A stretch of 60,843 nt of DNA. Source: Ardenticatenia bacterium (lineage in GTDB: Bacteria > Chloroflexota > Anaerolineae > 4572-78 > NAK82). Below the pieces are notes generated by a model that saw only the letters and a program-made list of their open reading frames with translations, was not told the DNA's origin and searched no databases. Shown one piece after another: positions 18,318 to 28,067 of this stretch (positions within the stretch are counted from its first letter, which is position 1; each line of letters opens with the position of its first letter). The stretch is taken from assembly GCA_003130875.1 (NCBI GenBank), contig QEXY01000043.1, forward strand, positions 83,141-143,983, given 5' to 3'. The position numbers were made by a program, and so were the translations under genes.

Positions 18318-20261
18318 TCAGGGTATCGTGACCGGCTGGTTGAGCCGTACGGCATCTCCTTCGACCTGACCACTTTCACCCAGCACCACCAGTCTCCTAC
18401 CTGAGGTTGGTTCGTACAGCCCGACCAGTACATAATAGTCCCCTCTTGGCGCCTGCGCATCGACAGGAATAGCGTACTGATCGAACACACGTTCACCCGC
18501 CGCCCACCGACTGGTGGGATAGGTGCCCCGTACCGGCGGATTGTCCCACTGTCCCCATATCTGGTCATCGGGACCTATCAGATGGGTGAAGACAGTATAA
18601 TCGGTGGTCAGCGGTGTATAGGCTTTCCAGACCAACGTGAGCACCAGCTTTTTGCCCGGTACAGTTGTGGGGAGAGCCTTGTCTCCCTTGCCAAAGCGAA
18701 AGCCCTCTAGCCGGATGAGACGATCCTGCGGAGCATCTACCTCGGCAAAATCTACCGATTGGGAGATCATCGTTCTAAGGAAACGTTCGGGCGACTCATA
18801 AAGGCCGATGTGGACGGCGCGGAAGAAGACCGCATCCAGTCGCGCGCTGTAGCGTTCCAACCACGGTTCCACCAATCGCGACACCGGTGCGTCCGGAGCT
18901 GGAATCGGGACCAGCCAGGCGCGAGGATGCTGCGCAAAAGTAGCCTGCAGAGCATCACGCGCACCCTGCTCGGTGGTGTTCACATCATAGGGGATCAAAT
19001 AGGCAGGCAATTGAGCTGCACGCTCATTGTAATAGATGATCTCAGGCAGGGCAGCAGTGTAGATGAGCGCATCGCCCGGTTGGGATTTGCGCTGAATGTA
19101 GTTCATCACATCACGCCACGGAGGGCTCTTGGCAAAGGTGGGATTATGGTAATAATTGTGCGCCGCATAGACTGTGCATCCCAGAAAAACCAGGATCAAC
19201 AATGCCACGGGTGTGCGTAAGCGGGTATTATGGTGACGGAATGCGCGTTCTATGCCTACGGCGAGCAACAACAGAAACCCCGGGCTGGCCAGCACCAGAT
19301 ACCGTTCGCTGAAAATCTCTTTGAAACGGGAGACAAGAAAAACGATCCATATCGGAACAAACAGGTAGAGGAGTGTCAGATACAGCGCGCGACGATTGAC
19401 GTGCCACGCGGCGATCCCCCCCCACACCAACAGAAACGCTATTGCACCTGCATTCACCCAGGTCAATGGTGGGATCAGGAACTGGCCTCCGCCGAAAGCC
19501 AGCAGCGGACGCACTATCGCAGAGATGAAATCCGGGGAGTCAATGTTGCCACGGTACCACATGAGAAATCCCCAAGCGTAGATCAGCCAGGGCAAATACG
19601 CAAGCCCTGCCGCGGTGCCGACGGCGAGGTAGTGCCATGGCATCCGTCGTCGTTGCCAGGCGTTCCATAACACAAACACGGCCTGGAAGAACACGATCAG
19701 GAAGAAATAGTAATGTGTGTAGGCGAGCACGAGAATGAGCACACCGTAGATCGCCCAGGTGCGCCAACTGCTATGTTTTAGCGCCTGCCACAAGGCCAGG
19801 GTGGAAGCAACGCCCAGCCAAGTTGCCAGAGTGTATGAACGAGCATCCTGGGCAAAGTAGATTTGATACGGGCTGATGGTCGCCAAGAGTCCCACCACCG
19901 CTGCAGCGCGCCAGCCGAACCAGCGCGCGCCCAGTGCCATCAGAAGAGCCACCAATATTGTGCCGTTGACCAACGGCGGGAAGCGCAATGCGTACTCACT
20001 CGTACCAGCGAGCGGAAACCAGAGATGCATCAGCGGATAATACAGCGGTGGATGGGCATGGGTCTTGTAGAATTGGAGCATCTCAGCGAATGAGCGGATG
20101 CTGTAGACCCACGTAGCGGCTTCGTCGCCGCGCAGTTCCTGATGGTCCAGGCGGTAGGCGCGCAGCCCGAAAGCGAGCAGCACAATAGCTACCATAAGCG
20201 TGAACGCCAGGTGACGCGTTATGGCCCGTTTGCTTTTAGTGATCCCCGTTACGGCGTTCAT
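18318..20261 (-). CDS. GT39 family (PMT_2) glycosyltransferase with one beta-sandwich module
   Basis: A 647-aa protein with LDHQELRGDEAATWVYSIRS (Asp46-Glu47) after the first helix, followed by KTHAHPPLYYPLMHLW, the typical loop-one signature of PMT_2/ArnT-like enzymes (acidic pair, then HPPLYY). About eleven hydrophobic segments run to about residue 360. A short soluble region and one C-terminal beta-sandwich module (about 505-645) follow, the latter with YTVFTHLIGPDDQIWGQWDN, YPTSRWAAGE and GLYEPTSGRRL. It is the most conventional transferase of the cluster and probably uses a polyprenyl-phosphate sugar. The start codon has only a weak GAAGGG site, and it lies 43 bp from the upstream gene. 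Confidence 0.87.
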   Translation of the reverse strand: MNAVTGITKSKRAITRHLAFTLMVAIVLLAFGLRAYRLDHQELRGDEAATWVYSIRSFAEMLQFYKTHAHPPLYYPLMHLWFPLAGTSEYALRFPPLVNGTILVALLMALGARWFGWRAAAVVGLLATISPYQIYFAQDARSYTLATWLGVASTLALWQALKHSSWRTWAIYGVLILVLAYTHYYFFLIVFFQAVFVLWNAWQRRRMPWHYLAVGTAAGLAYLPWLIYAWGFLMWYRGNIDSPDFISAIVRPLLAFGGGQFLIPPLTWVNAGAIAFLLVWGGIAAWHVNRRALYLTLLYLFVPIWIVFLVSRFKEIFSERYLVLASPGFLLLLAVGIERAFRHHNTRLRTPVALLILVFLGCTVYAAHNYYHNPTFAKSPPWRDVMNYIQRKSQPGDALIYTAALPEIIYYNERAAQLPAYLIPYDVNTTEQGARDALQATFAQHPRAWLVPIPAPDAPVSRLVEPWLERYSARLDAVFFRAVHIGLYESPERFLRTMISQSVDFAEVDAPQDRLIRLEGFRFGKGDKALPTTVPGKKLVLTLVWKAYTPLTTDYTVFTHLIGPDDQIWGQWDNPPVRGTYPTSRWAAGERVFDQYAIPVDAQAPRGDYYVLVGLYEPTSGRRLVVLGESGQVEGDAVRLNQPVTIP

Positions 20262-20304
20262 TCAGGCGTGCCCTTCGTTAACCCGAGGAGATGAAGAAGC
20301 AGCG

Positions 20305-22911
20305 TCAAGGCACAACGCGTATCGGTCTGGGCAGCAACCACGCGTCTGTCTCTCCGCTCTTTACATCGGGTTGATACACTGGCAAGCGTTTGCCGGTGAC
20401 CAGGTCGTACATACCGATGGCTATGTGATAATCACCTGTTGGCAGGGGATGTCCCGTGTGATCCGCAAGACGAATGGAGCGCACATCGGTGATCATCTCG
20501 CCGGGCGACCAGATACTGGTGGGATAGGTGTTGGCAACCGGCTGTGAATCACTACCTGCGACAAGAGTACCCTGTGCATCCAACAAATGCACAAAAATGG
20601 TATAGTCAAGCTTCGGTGTATTGATTGCCTGCCAGATCAGAGTGAATCGCAGCTCTTCCCCACTGCGTCTGCCCCATTGATCCATCACGAAACCGACTAA
20701 CTGGGCCACATCTCCGAAGCGCACGTCCGGCTTGAGGGCATGCTGCCACAGGGCTTTGTCGGGGGCTGGCATAGGCATTTTGAGCGGACCCACCAGATAA
20801 GTGTCTGAAGTGTCATCCCCTTCACCGCTCAGCGGCAGGCGTCGCCCGGTGGCAGGATCATACACGGCGATGGCCAGCCAGTAGCGCCCTGGCGGCGGCA
20901 GCGTCTCCGCCTGTAACGTCACGCGGTGCTGTGCTGCTACTGTGTCCAAGCCCGGTCGCCAGAAAGTAGTGGGATACACCCAATCGGTAGGACGAGCATC
21001 GCCATTGCCCCAGGCGCGCCGGTTGTCATCCACCAAGTGGAGCAGTACTTCGTACTCATCGCGCATCGGCATGTCCGCCTGCCAGTAACCGATAACCGGC
21101 AACCCTTGCTCGGCGCCGGATAGATCCATCGTAGATGGATAGGTGATACCTGTCAAACGCATCGGCCCGAAAGAGACATTCATCTGTTGCGCAGGCAGCA
21201 GCACGAACGATCCCGGATCAGTTTCTAGCGAAGTCACCCACGCTGCCGTGTCACCGTCCAATGTGCACAAGGGTCTTGCTGATGCACCGCCCAGGGCGGC
21301 ACGGATGCGTTGCAGACCAACCTCGCTCAGCGGCGGCAGAATGGTGATCCGTCTTCCCGCTATGCGCGCCCAGGTCGTATCGGTTGGCGCCCTATCCGGC
21401 GCGATGACCGCGATCTCACCTTCAGCAAGAGGAGGCTGTAGCATCGCCTCGCGATCATAGACGCCGCCCAGATAGTAAAGCAGCGGTGCATCCTTGAGGC
21501 GTGACATAGGCAGGTAGACCGTCGCTCCGGCAGCGGTGTGGTTCAGCACGGCCTCGCGAATGCTCAGTGCGGCGATGTCATTGGCGCGGCGTGTGTTCGG
21601 TGCAGCGGCCCATTTCACAAAATGAGCGTGCCACGTGACGGGCAGGGAAGCCAACGCCAGGAGCGCGACGAACCCGGGGAACCAGTGTAACCATTTCGTG
21701 ATGGGGTGCAAGCGCTCCAACCGCCCGAGGAGATACATCGGTGCCAGCGCGATCATGATCGCCGTCGGGGTGATGGCCACGAGCATTCGCAGTGGGTGGG
21801 GTGCTTCAATGGTCAGTATGGAAGGTGCCAGCCCAATAAACCACCACAAGCCAACCAACCGATGGAACAGATCATAGCAATGCCACACGACACCGAGAAG
21901 TCCCACTGCAAGGAAAGGTGCCAACAGGGGTGTAATGCCCGGGTAGTCGGGTAGACCGCTTGACACCGAGGTGCCGCCCAGGCAGCAAAAGTATCCCAGC
22001 ACCCGCGACACGTTTTGCAAGATCTCGACTGCGATCTGAAGCGGCTCATGGACATAGTGCCAGATCGTGACGCTGCTGGCGCGTGCACTGAACTGTCCGG
22101 GATGGGTGACGAAGTACCATATCATCGGGAATGCCACCAAGAGAGCGCTGAGCACCAACCAACCCAAGCTGCGGTAACGTGTGCGTGAACAGGCCATCTG
22201 ATCGTCCGCACGACCGGGCAGGGCCGCGCGAGCCAACTCCGGTAAAATGGCCAGGACGAGGATGAGGGGCAACAGGCGTGCTGCGCCATATGTATAGGCG
22301 CCCAGGCCCAGCGTCACACCTGATAAGACGAACCATCTGTGTCTTCCAGTATACCATCCCTTGAGGAAGAACCAGTATACCAGCACGGACAGCAGCGGCA
22401 CCATAAGGGGACGTTGTGCGCGTTGACTGACGGTCAAATGCCAGTAAGAAACGGCCAGGGCCAAGCTGCCATTCACCGCCAACCAGAGGCGCAATCGGCG
22501 CATGGGCTGGACGAGGGGGGTGGTCTTCGGTAGCCAGGACGGCAAGTCATAGAGGAAACCGAAGAGCAATGCCACGTGAAGCACTCCCATCAACGCCGTC
22601 ACGAGCCGCATGGCGAAGGGCGTCGCACCAAAGATCCAGATGGAAGGGATGAGCAAGTAAATAAAGAGGGACTCACGCCCTCCGTTAGTAGGGAAGAAGA
22701 GCGTGTGGCCGCCGCGTTGCATAAGGCGCAACGCGTCCAGACCGTTATAAGCCGGGTCGAACCAGATGCCTGGTGGGTGGTCTGCCAGACCGTAAAAGCG
22801 CACCAGCCAGGCAATGCACAGCACCCCCCACGCAGCTACCCAACGCCATGCACATGGAGTGCCGAAATAGCGTGAGCGTGTCTCCACGCTATCTCGCCCT
22901 GCTGGCAGCAT
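20305..22911 (-). CDS. GT-C-like membrane protein with altered acidic motif and two beta-sandwich modules
   Basis: An 868-aa multi-pass protein. The position of the GT-C acidic pair reads IWFDPAYNGLDALRLMQRG. The Asp is kept (Asp52), but the following Glu is Pro53, whereas the paralogue at 9237-11825 reads LDESINGLDALRL. Catalysis may be impaired, or a different acid may act. Two C-terminal beta-sandwich modules lie at about 595-725 and 740-868, the second with YTIFVHLLDAQGTLVAGSD, YPTSIWSPGE and GMYDLVTGKRL. Its ATG directly abuts the stop of the YfhO gene (TAGATG), indicating tight translational coupling. Confidence 0.78.
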   Translation of the reverse strand: MLPAGRDSVETRSRYFGTPCAWRWVAAWGVLCIAWLVRFYGLADHPPGIWFDPAYNGLDALRLMQRGGHTLFFPTNGGRESLFIYLLIPSIWIFGATPFAMRLVTALMGVLHVALLFGFLYDLPSWLPKTTPLVQPMRRLRLWLAVNGSLALAVSYWHLTVSQRAQRPLMVPLLSVLVYWFFLKGWYTGRHRWFVLSGVTLGLGAYTYGAARLLPLILVLAILPELARAALPGRADDQMACSRTRYRSLGWLVLSALLVAFPMIWYFVTHPGQFSARASSVTIWHYVHEPLQIAVEILQNVSRVLGYFCCLGGTSVSSGLPDYPGITPLLAPFLAVGLLGVVWHCYDLFHRLVGLWWFIGLAPSILTIEAPHPLRMLVAITPTAIMIALAPMYLLGRLERLHPITKWLHWFPGFVALLALASLPVTWHAHFVKWAAAPNTRRANDIAALSIREAVLNHTAAGATVYLPMSRLKDAPLLYYLGGVYDREAMLQPPLAEGEIAVIAPDRAPTDTTWARIAGRRITILPPLSEVGLQRIRAALGGASARPLCTLDGDTAAWVTSLETDPGSFVLLPAQQMNVSFGPMRLTGITYPSTMDLSGAEQGLPVIGYWQADMPMRDEYEVLLHLVDDNRRAWGNGDARPTDWVYPTTFWRPGLDTVAAQHRVTLQAETLPPPGRYWLAIAVYDPATGRRLPLSGEGDDTSDTYLVGPLKMPMPAPDKALWQHALKPDVRFGDVAQLVGFVMDQWGRRSGEELRFTLIWQAINTPKLDYTIFVHLLDAQGTLVAGSDSQPVANTYPTSIWSPGEMITDVRSIRLADHTGHPLPTGDYHIAIGMYDLVTGKRLPVYQPDVKSGETDAWLLPRPIRVVP

Positions 22912-25269
22912 CTAACGCCTCCGCAGCCAGGAAGACACCCCCATTCCCATCAGTGCCAATAGGGTCAGCACACTGATGGCCGCTCCTGCCATAAAGCTGA
23001 GCGGACGGAATACCATCTCCACCCGATGTTGGCCGGCCGGCACCACGACTCCCCGTAAAATGTAATCTACAGGCAGGATGTCCACCGGTTCTCCGTCTAG
23101 ATAAGCCTGCCAACCCGGATAGTAGATTTCGCTCACTACCAGTAACCCATCGACAGGGGTTCGCACGTCCAGGGTTATGCTTTCCGGGGTGCGTGCATAG
23201 ATCGAGACCTCGCCTAATTGTCCGTCTGCAGGGGGATGCAGCGCGGGCGCGCTGCCAGGCGGCAACAGTGCCACCTGCATCGGATCCAATGCCCTATCAT
23301 CCAGGCGGGCGAGCGTCTCCTCATCGGGAACTTCTTCCACGTGGTACACCAGCCAGGCGCGCGGTGTCGGGGATTCTAACCGGTGTACATAGGTGGTGTC
23401 TTTGCCGGCCGTTTCCTGGTAGATGATCTGCGATGGGGCATACAATTCTTGGCGCCAGGTGATCACATAGTGCACGTTGAGCAGCTGCCAAACGCGTTCC
23501 ATGCGCAAGGTGCGATACAGGGCATCATAACGCGTCAGGCGCAATGGACTGGCGCCCCAGGTGTCTTCCATCTCAAAAGGCACCCCATAATTCTCATAGA
23601 GGCGATACTCGTTGTACACGCGGAACACTGTGCCGGGTTGTGCGTCGGCGCGGATGGCCTCTACAACGGTTGGCGTCGCCGTCTGTGCCTCAGGTGGTGC
23701 TGGGTGCACGTTGATCTGCCAGTTAGCGGTGAAGAGGTCCAGCGCGACCAGCGCTCCCAGGCCGATCTCCCCCAGCACGACACATGAGGGCCGCGACGCA
23801 GTATATAAGTACAACAGCCCTGATCCCAGACCGAGCAAGATGACCAACCAGACGCTCTTGGCCAACAGGCCTCGAAACGGATGCGCGTCCTGCCAGCCGG
23901 TGGCATTGTGTCCGATGAAGAACATAAACACCAGGGCGATGCCACCCATAAGCAGCCAGCGCATCATAGCTGCAAACCAGGCACGGCTTGCCTGTTCGCG
24001 CTCACCGCATCGCGTATATTGGGCAAATCCGTAGCCGGCCAGCACCACAAGTGCCCAACTGAAGACAAACGCGAGCCGCTCCTGACCGCGAAAGATCCCA
24101 AATCCTGGGACAAACAGGTAGAACGGTATGTACAGGAAAGTTTCACCGCCGAAGGAGAGCAACAATGCTCCCAAGGCCATGACCCCCCAGAACACGGTCT
24201 CGCGCCGATGGGTATGGGCGCTCAGCGCACCCCATATGGCGAACAAAAGTGGCAGGATGCCCACGTAAAGCGGCGAGTAGTAGCTTACAGAGCCAGGAAG
24301 TATCATCTGAAGCACATCGTAAAGAGGGAAGCCGCCGGCCATCTTGTCATAAACGCCCGCTGCTCGCACCGACAGGCGCATGTATTCCCACGCTGGCAGC
24401 CAAGCCACCGCTGCTAGCCCCAGACCAGCGATCATGACAAACGCCCAGGCCGCGGCAACGCGCAACCTATCACGCCAGAGAGCGCGATTGCTGCCCCTAT
24501 AACGTGAGTAAGCCAGCGCAATAAAGGCCAGGTAGAACGTAAATGTATAGCCGACCAGCATCGCACTCTGAGGATGACCGGCTAACAAAGCGATTCCCCA
24601 TGCTGTGCCAGCCAGCAGGAGAGGAATCCGACGCGATCCATCGCGCAATGCCGGTAGACCACCAACACGGTCGACCAGAGCTACATCACACAGATACAGG
24701 ATGAGTGGCAACCATACATCGGTCTCGAGCACAGCCAGCTGCTGACTTGGGTAACCGGTCAGGTAGCCGCCGAAGGTGAAGACAAGCGCGCTCAGCAGAG
24801 CGGCATCACGCTGACCGGTCATTCGCCGCATGAGCAAATATGTGAAAATCCCCGCCAACCAGAAATGGACGATCGCTTCTAACTCCAGTGCAAAGAGGGG
24901 GAAGCGGGGCATACCCGCTAGCACCAGGGTGAGCAAGCTCAGCGGGTAAAGCACAGCGCTCTGCACATCGGCCCAAAAGGGAGCACCTGCATAGGTGTAA
25001 GGATTCCACAGGGGCAACCGTCCGGCAGCCAGCTCACGGGCCTCGAAAGTGGCGAAAGCCCAGAATTGTTGGGCGAAGTCACCCGGAGGGAAGCTGGCAC
25101 GGTCGGCCGGATTGGGAGTTAGAATGCGCCAGAAGAACAACAGCACTAGAACAGCCAACACAAACGTGCTGACACCATCACGCCATGACCAACATCCTTC
25201 ATCATTGTCGCCGTGGCGCGCAGGCGCTGTCCCTGTGACAGTCGGCGCTCTGCATGGGAAGTTCACCAT
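22912..25269 (-). CDS. YfhO family membrane protein
   Basis: A 785-aa multi-pass protein with the YfhO hallmarks after helix one: FPPGDFAQQFWAF, then ELAAGRLPLWNPYTYAGAPF and DVQSAVLYPLSLL. Later features are QERLAFVFSW and a C-terminal soluble region ending YPGWQAYLDGEPVDILPVDY, then a final helix. YfhO proteins are GT-C-related and contribute to glycosylation of cell-wall or teichoic-type polymers in other bacteria. Unlike its seven neighbours it lacks the beta-sandwich module of this cluster and has the family's own C-terminal domain. It overlaps the upstream gene by 7 bp and abuts the downstream gene. Function here is inferred from family and context. Confidence 0.85.
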   Translation of the reverse strand: MVNFPCRAPTVTGTAPARHGDNDEGCWSWRDGVSTFVLAVLVLLFFWRILTPNPADRASFPPGDFAQQFWAFATFEARELAAGRLPLWNPYTYAGAPFWADVQSAVLYPLSLLTLVLAGMPRFPLFALELEAIVHFWLAGIFTYLLMRRMTGQRDAALLSALVFTFGGYLTGYPSQQLAVLETDVWLPLILYLCDVALVDRVGGLPALRDGSRRIPLLLAGTAWGIALLAGHPQSAMLVGYTFTFYLAFIALAYSRYRGSNRALWRDRLRVAAAWAFVMIAGLGLAAVAWLPAWEYMRLSVRAAGVYDKMAGGFPLYDVLQMILPGSVSYYSPLYVGILPLLFAIWGALSAHTHRRETVFWGVMALGALLLSFGGETFLYIPFYLFVPGFGIFRGQERLAFVFSWALVVLAGYGFAQYTRCGEREQASRAWFAAMMRWLLMGGIALVFMFFIGHNATGWQDAHPFRGLLAKSVWLVILLGLGSGLLYLYTASRPSCVVLGEIGLGALVALDLFTANWQINVHPAPPEAQTATPTVVEAIRADAQPGTVFRVYNEYRLYENYGVPFEMEDTWGASPLRLTRYDALYRTLRMERVWQLLNVHYVITWRQELYAPSQIIYQETAGKDTTYVHRLESPTPRAWLVYHVEEVPDEETLARLDDRALDPMQVALLPPGSAPALHPPADGQLGEVSIYARTPESITLDVRTPVDGLLVVSEIYYPGWQAYLDGEPVDILPVDYILRGVVVPAGQHRVEMVFRPLSFMAGAAISVLTLLALMGMGVSSWLRRR

Positions 25270-28067
25270 ATGCGTACCATACCCAGATCGATGAAATCGC
25301 CGCCTGTGGAGGTCGGCAAGCGTTGGCCGCCGGAAGCGTGATACATACCCGTGATGAGGCGATACGGGCCAGGGGTCAGATCAGTGGGCAGGTACAAATG
25401 ATAGGGGTCGCTCAGGAACTCACCTTGCAGCCAGGTGCTGGTCGGTGCGAGTCCCGCGAGCGGCTGCATATCCTGCTGCGCTACCACACGCCAATCTGGA
25501 TTCAGCAATTGAACGAAGACAGTGTAATTCTCATCCACTTCAGCTAAAGCGTGCCAATGCAACGTCACATCCAGTGTATCACCCGGCCGCGCTTCTCTCT
25601 TTGCCACCTCGTACCCTACTAGCTGGAACACAGGTGGCTCGCCCAGCGCGACCTGGACAGCCTCGGCGATGCGCGGTGGTTCGAAGTGGCGTGGCCGTTG
25701 CTGCAGCGCGATGGGAGGCAAGGAGATACGGTCTCCAAGACGTTCCCCGCGCCACAGCAAATCGAGGTGTAATGTAGCGTGTAAGGCAGAGAGGCGTGGA
25801 CTGGTGGGCAGGCGATAGAGTGCACGGCGCACCTGTCCAGGCTGCCACCCCCTTGGGTCACCCACCAGCTCGGCGAGCGTCAATGTCGTTCCCATCTGCT
25901 CGGAGGCTTCGCCCTCTTCTAATGTCAATCGAACGGTGGCTTCGGTCAAGCGGGTCACCCTGGCATCTGGAGCGAGCTGCCAATATAACGATATCCAGAT
26001 ATCCTCACCTGGCTGCACCTGGCTTGGCAGCGCATAGCCCACCAAGATCAGATCACCCATCGCCCGGTAGACAGGATTGGACAGCTGAAGGGAGCGCGCC
26101 GGCACCACGATGGACGCTGGTGCCACATCGAGCGCGGCAACAGTCTGTGGCATACCCAACTGTTGGCCGCTCCCCGGTTCATACATTGCCAACTGTACCT
26201 GGTAATGTCCCGGCGGCGTGTCCGCAGGCAACCACAGCGCGCGCCGGTCGGCGATCGCTTGGCCAGGGCGCCAGATGGACGTTCCGCCTTCTGCAGCCAA
26301 GGGTGGCCAATCCGCCTGGGCATAGCGCTCGCCGAGGGAGCTGATCAATCGCATCGACACCTGGTAATTATACGCGAGTTGGGCGCTGGTCTGCCAGGTC
26401 AGCGCAAAAGGTGCTGTATCGCCGGCGGCTACCGGTTGCGCTGGGGTCGCTATGCGCAGCAACTCCAAGCGTTTACCCGGTGACTCCTCGAAAGCGATGT
26501 CGAGAGCTCGTTCCACCATCCCGAATGCTGTCTCTGTGACGTAGAGCGCCATCCGCTGACGCCCCAACCAGCTCTGCCAGGCGGGATAAGCATGCGATGC
26601 CAGCCATCCCTCCAGAACCTGGTCGATTGGCAGGCCATAAGGCATATACCAGATGCGGCGGTGTTGTGCTGCGATGTCAGCCAACCGCTGGAGTGCGCTT
26701 TCCGCCGACAAAGATGGGTTGTTGAACTCTGCATAGACGGGCGAGTGACCATCATAGTAGTAGTCAAAAACCATTTCGCTGCCGGCGCCCGTAATGAGGA
26801 TGGCATCTTGGGGTAAGGCATAGTCTTCGACCGTATGCGCGATGGTGCGCCAATCTGGCTTGGCATATGTCGGATCGAAATAGTGATGGAATAGTACCCA
26901 GCCGCTGATTCCGAGCAACGCCAAAAGGGGCAACGCTCCTGACAAGCTAGCGACGTGACCGCTCCATCTCAGTCGGGCGCGCACGAGAATGGTGCGCATA
27001 CCATCGCTTATGGCCAGCACTCCCATCGCAACGGCTAATAGATAACCAGCCTGCACGGGGATCAGGTAGCGTTCCAGATACACCGGCGTGCGCACTTCAC
27101 CATACAGCCAGGCGGCCAAGTTGGGCGCCAACGTGTAGGTCGCGATCAGTACGAACGTGTGACGGCCATGCCAGTTACCCCAACGACGTCGAGCAGCATA
27201 AGTGCAGCCGCAGAGGAACAACACGACGAATGCCAAGCTCAGCCAGACGGACAACGGCATCGGCACCAGCTCGCCCACGCTGTAGGCGAGCGCACTGCGC
27301 ACGTAGGTTTCCCATAACGTCGGCTGCGGAATCCAGTTGTAATAGTCCTTCAAGGCGCCCATGCCGAAGTAGAGCCACAGGCCGAACAGACCGAGGATGA
27401 TGAGTAACAGGACACCCCAGCGTAGATAAAGCTGTCGACGGACAAATGTTCCCCTGGGTTGGAGAAACCAGGTCACCAACAGGAAAAGGCCTTGCACACC
27501 GATCACGATCAAAGCATGGTAGTGGGTGAGCAAAGCCCATTCAGTGCCCAAGATGTAGAGCAGCTGCTGCCGCCATTTCCACTGTCCTTGCCATAGGGCC
27601 ACGAAGCCCCACATGCTCACCAACACGGCAGCAGTGAGCATCGTGTAGTTACGGGCATCCTGCGAGTGCCAGATCTGATAAGGCGACACTGCCATCAGCA
27701 ACGCTGCAACGAAGCCCAAACGCACATCGCCGAGCGCTTTTCCGAAGCGCATCGTCAATGGCACACTCAGCGTGCCGCAGATGACGGAGAGGAAACGCAT
27801 GGGATATTCACCGTTACCCACCAACGCGCTCCAGTATAAGGTCAGAAAGTGGTATAACGGCGGTACTACGCGGGTGGTCTGCAGAGTATGCCACAATTGC
27901 GTCGGCGTGAGAGCGGCATAGTGAAGTGTCCAGCCCTCATCGATCCAGTAGCTCTGCGCGTCGAGACGATAAACCCGCAGAGCAAAGGCCAGCAATGTGA
28001 CGATCGAGGTTGCGATGGTTATCGCAAGGCGCTGCGAGCAAAGTGCACGCCTCATCGCACACTTCAT
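25263..28067 (-). CDS. GT39 family glycosyltransferase with three beta-sandwich modules
   Basis: A 934-aa protein with YRLDAQSYWIDEGWTLHYA (Asp43-Glu44) after the first helix and VVPPLYHFLTLYWSALVGNG in the next loop, the standard PMT_2-like arrangement. MAVSPYQIWHSQDARNYTM further matches GT39-like enzymes (compare ISPYQIYFAQDARSYTL in the 647-aa neighbour). The catalytic half ends near residue 390. The C-terminal part carries modules at about 520-655, 656-790 (divergent) and 792-934, the last with YTVFVQLLNPDWRVVAQQDM. The start overlaps the stop of the preceding gene by 4 bp (ATGA). Confidence 0.85.
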   Translation of the reverse strand: MKCAMRRALCSQRLAITIATSIVTLLAFALRVYRLDAQSYWIDEGWTLHYAALTPTQLWHTLQTTRVVPPLYHFLTLYWSALVGNGEYPMRFLSVICGTLSVPLTMRFGKALGDVRLGFVAALLMAVSPYQIWHSQDARNYTMLTAAVLVSMWGFVALWQGQWKWRQQLLYILGTEWALLTHYHALIVIGVQGLFLLVTWFLQPRGTFVRRQLYLRWGVLLLIILGLFGLWLYFGMGALKDYYNWIPQPTLWETYVRSALAYSVGELVPMPLSVWLSLAFVVLFLCGCTYAARRRWGNWHGRHTFVLIATYTLAPNLAAWLYGEVRTPVYLERYLIPVQAGYLLAVAMGVLAISDGMRTILVRARLRWSGHVASLSGALPLLALLGISGWVLFHHYFDPTYAKPDWRTIAHTVEDYALPQDAILITGAGSEMVFDYYYDGHSPVYAEFNNPSLSAESALQRLADIAAQHRRIWYMPYGLPIDQVLEGWLASHAYPAWQSWLGRQRMALYVTETAFGMVERALDIAFEESPGKRLELLRIATPAQPVAAGDTAPFALTWQTSAQLAYNYQVSMRLISSLGERYAQADWPPLAAEGGTSIWRPGQAIADRRALWLPADTPPGHYQVQLAMYEPGSGQQLGMPQTVAALDVAPASIVVPARSLQLSNPVYRAMGDLILVGYALPSQVQPGEDIWISLYWQLAPDARVTRLTEATVRLTLEEGEASEQMGTTLTLAELVGDPRGWQPGQVRRALYRLPTSPRLSALHATLHLDLLWRGERLGDRISLPPIALQQRPRHFEPPRIAEAVQVALGEPPVFQLVGYEVAKREARPGDTLDVTLHWHALAEVDENYTVFVQLLNPDWRVVAQQDMQPLAGLAPTSTWLQGEFLSDPYHLYLPTDLTPGPYRLITGMYHASGGQRLPTSTGGDFIDLGMVRIW

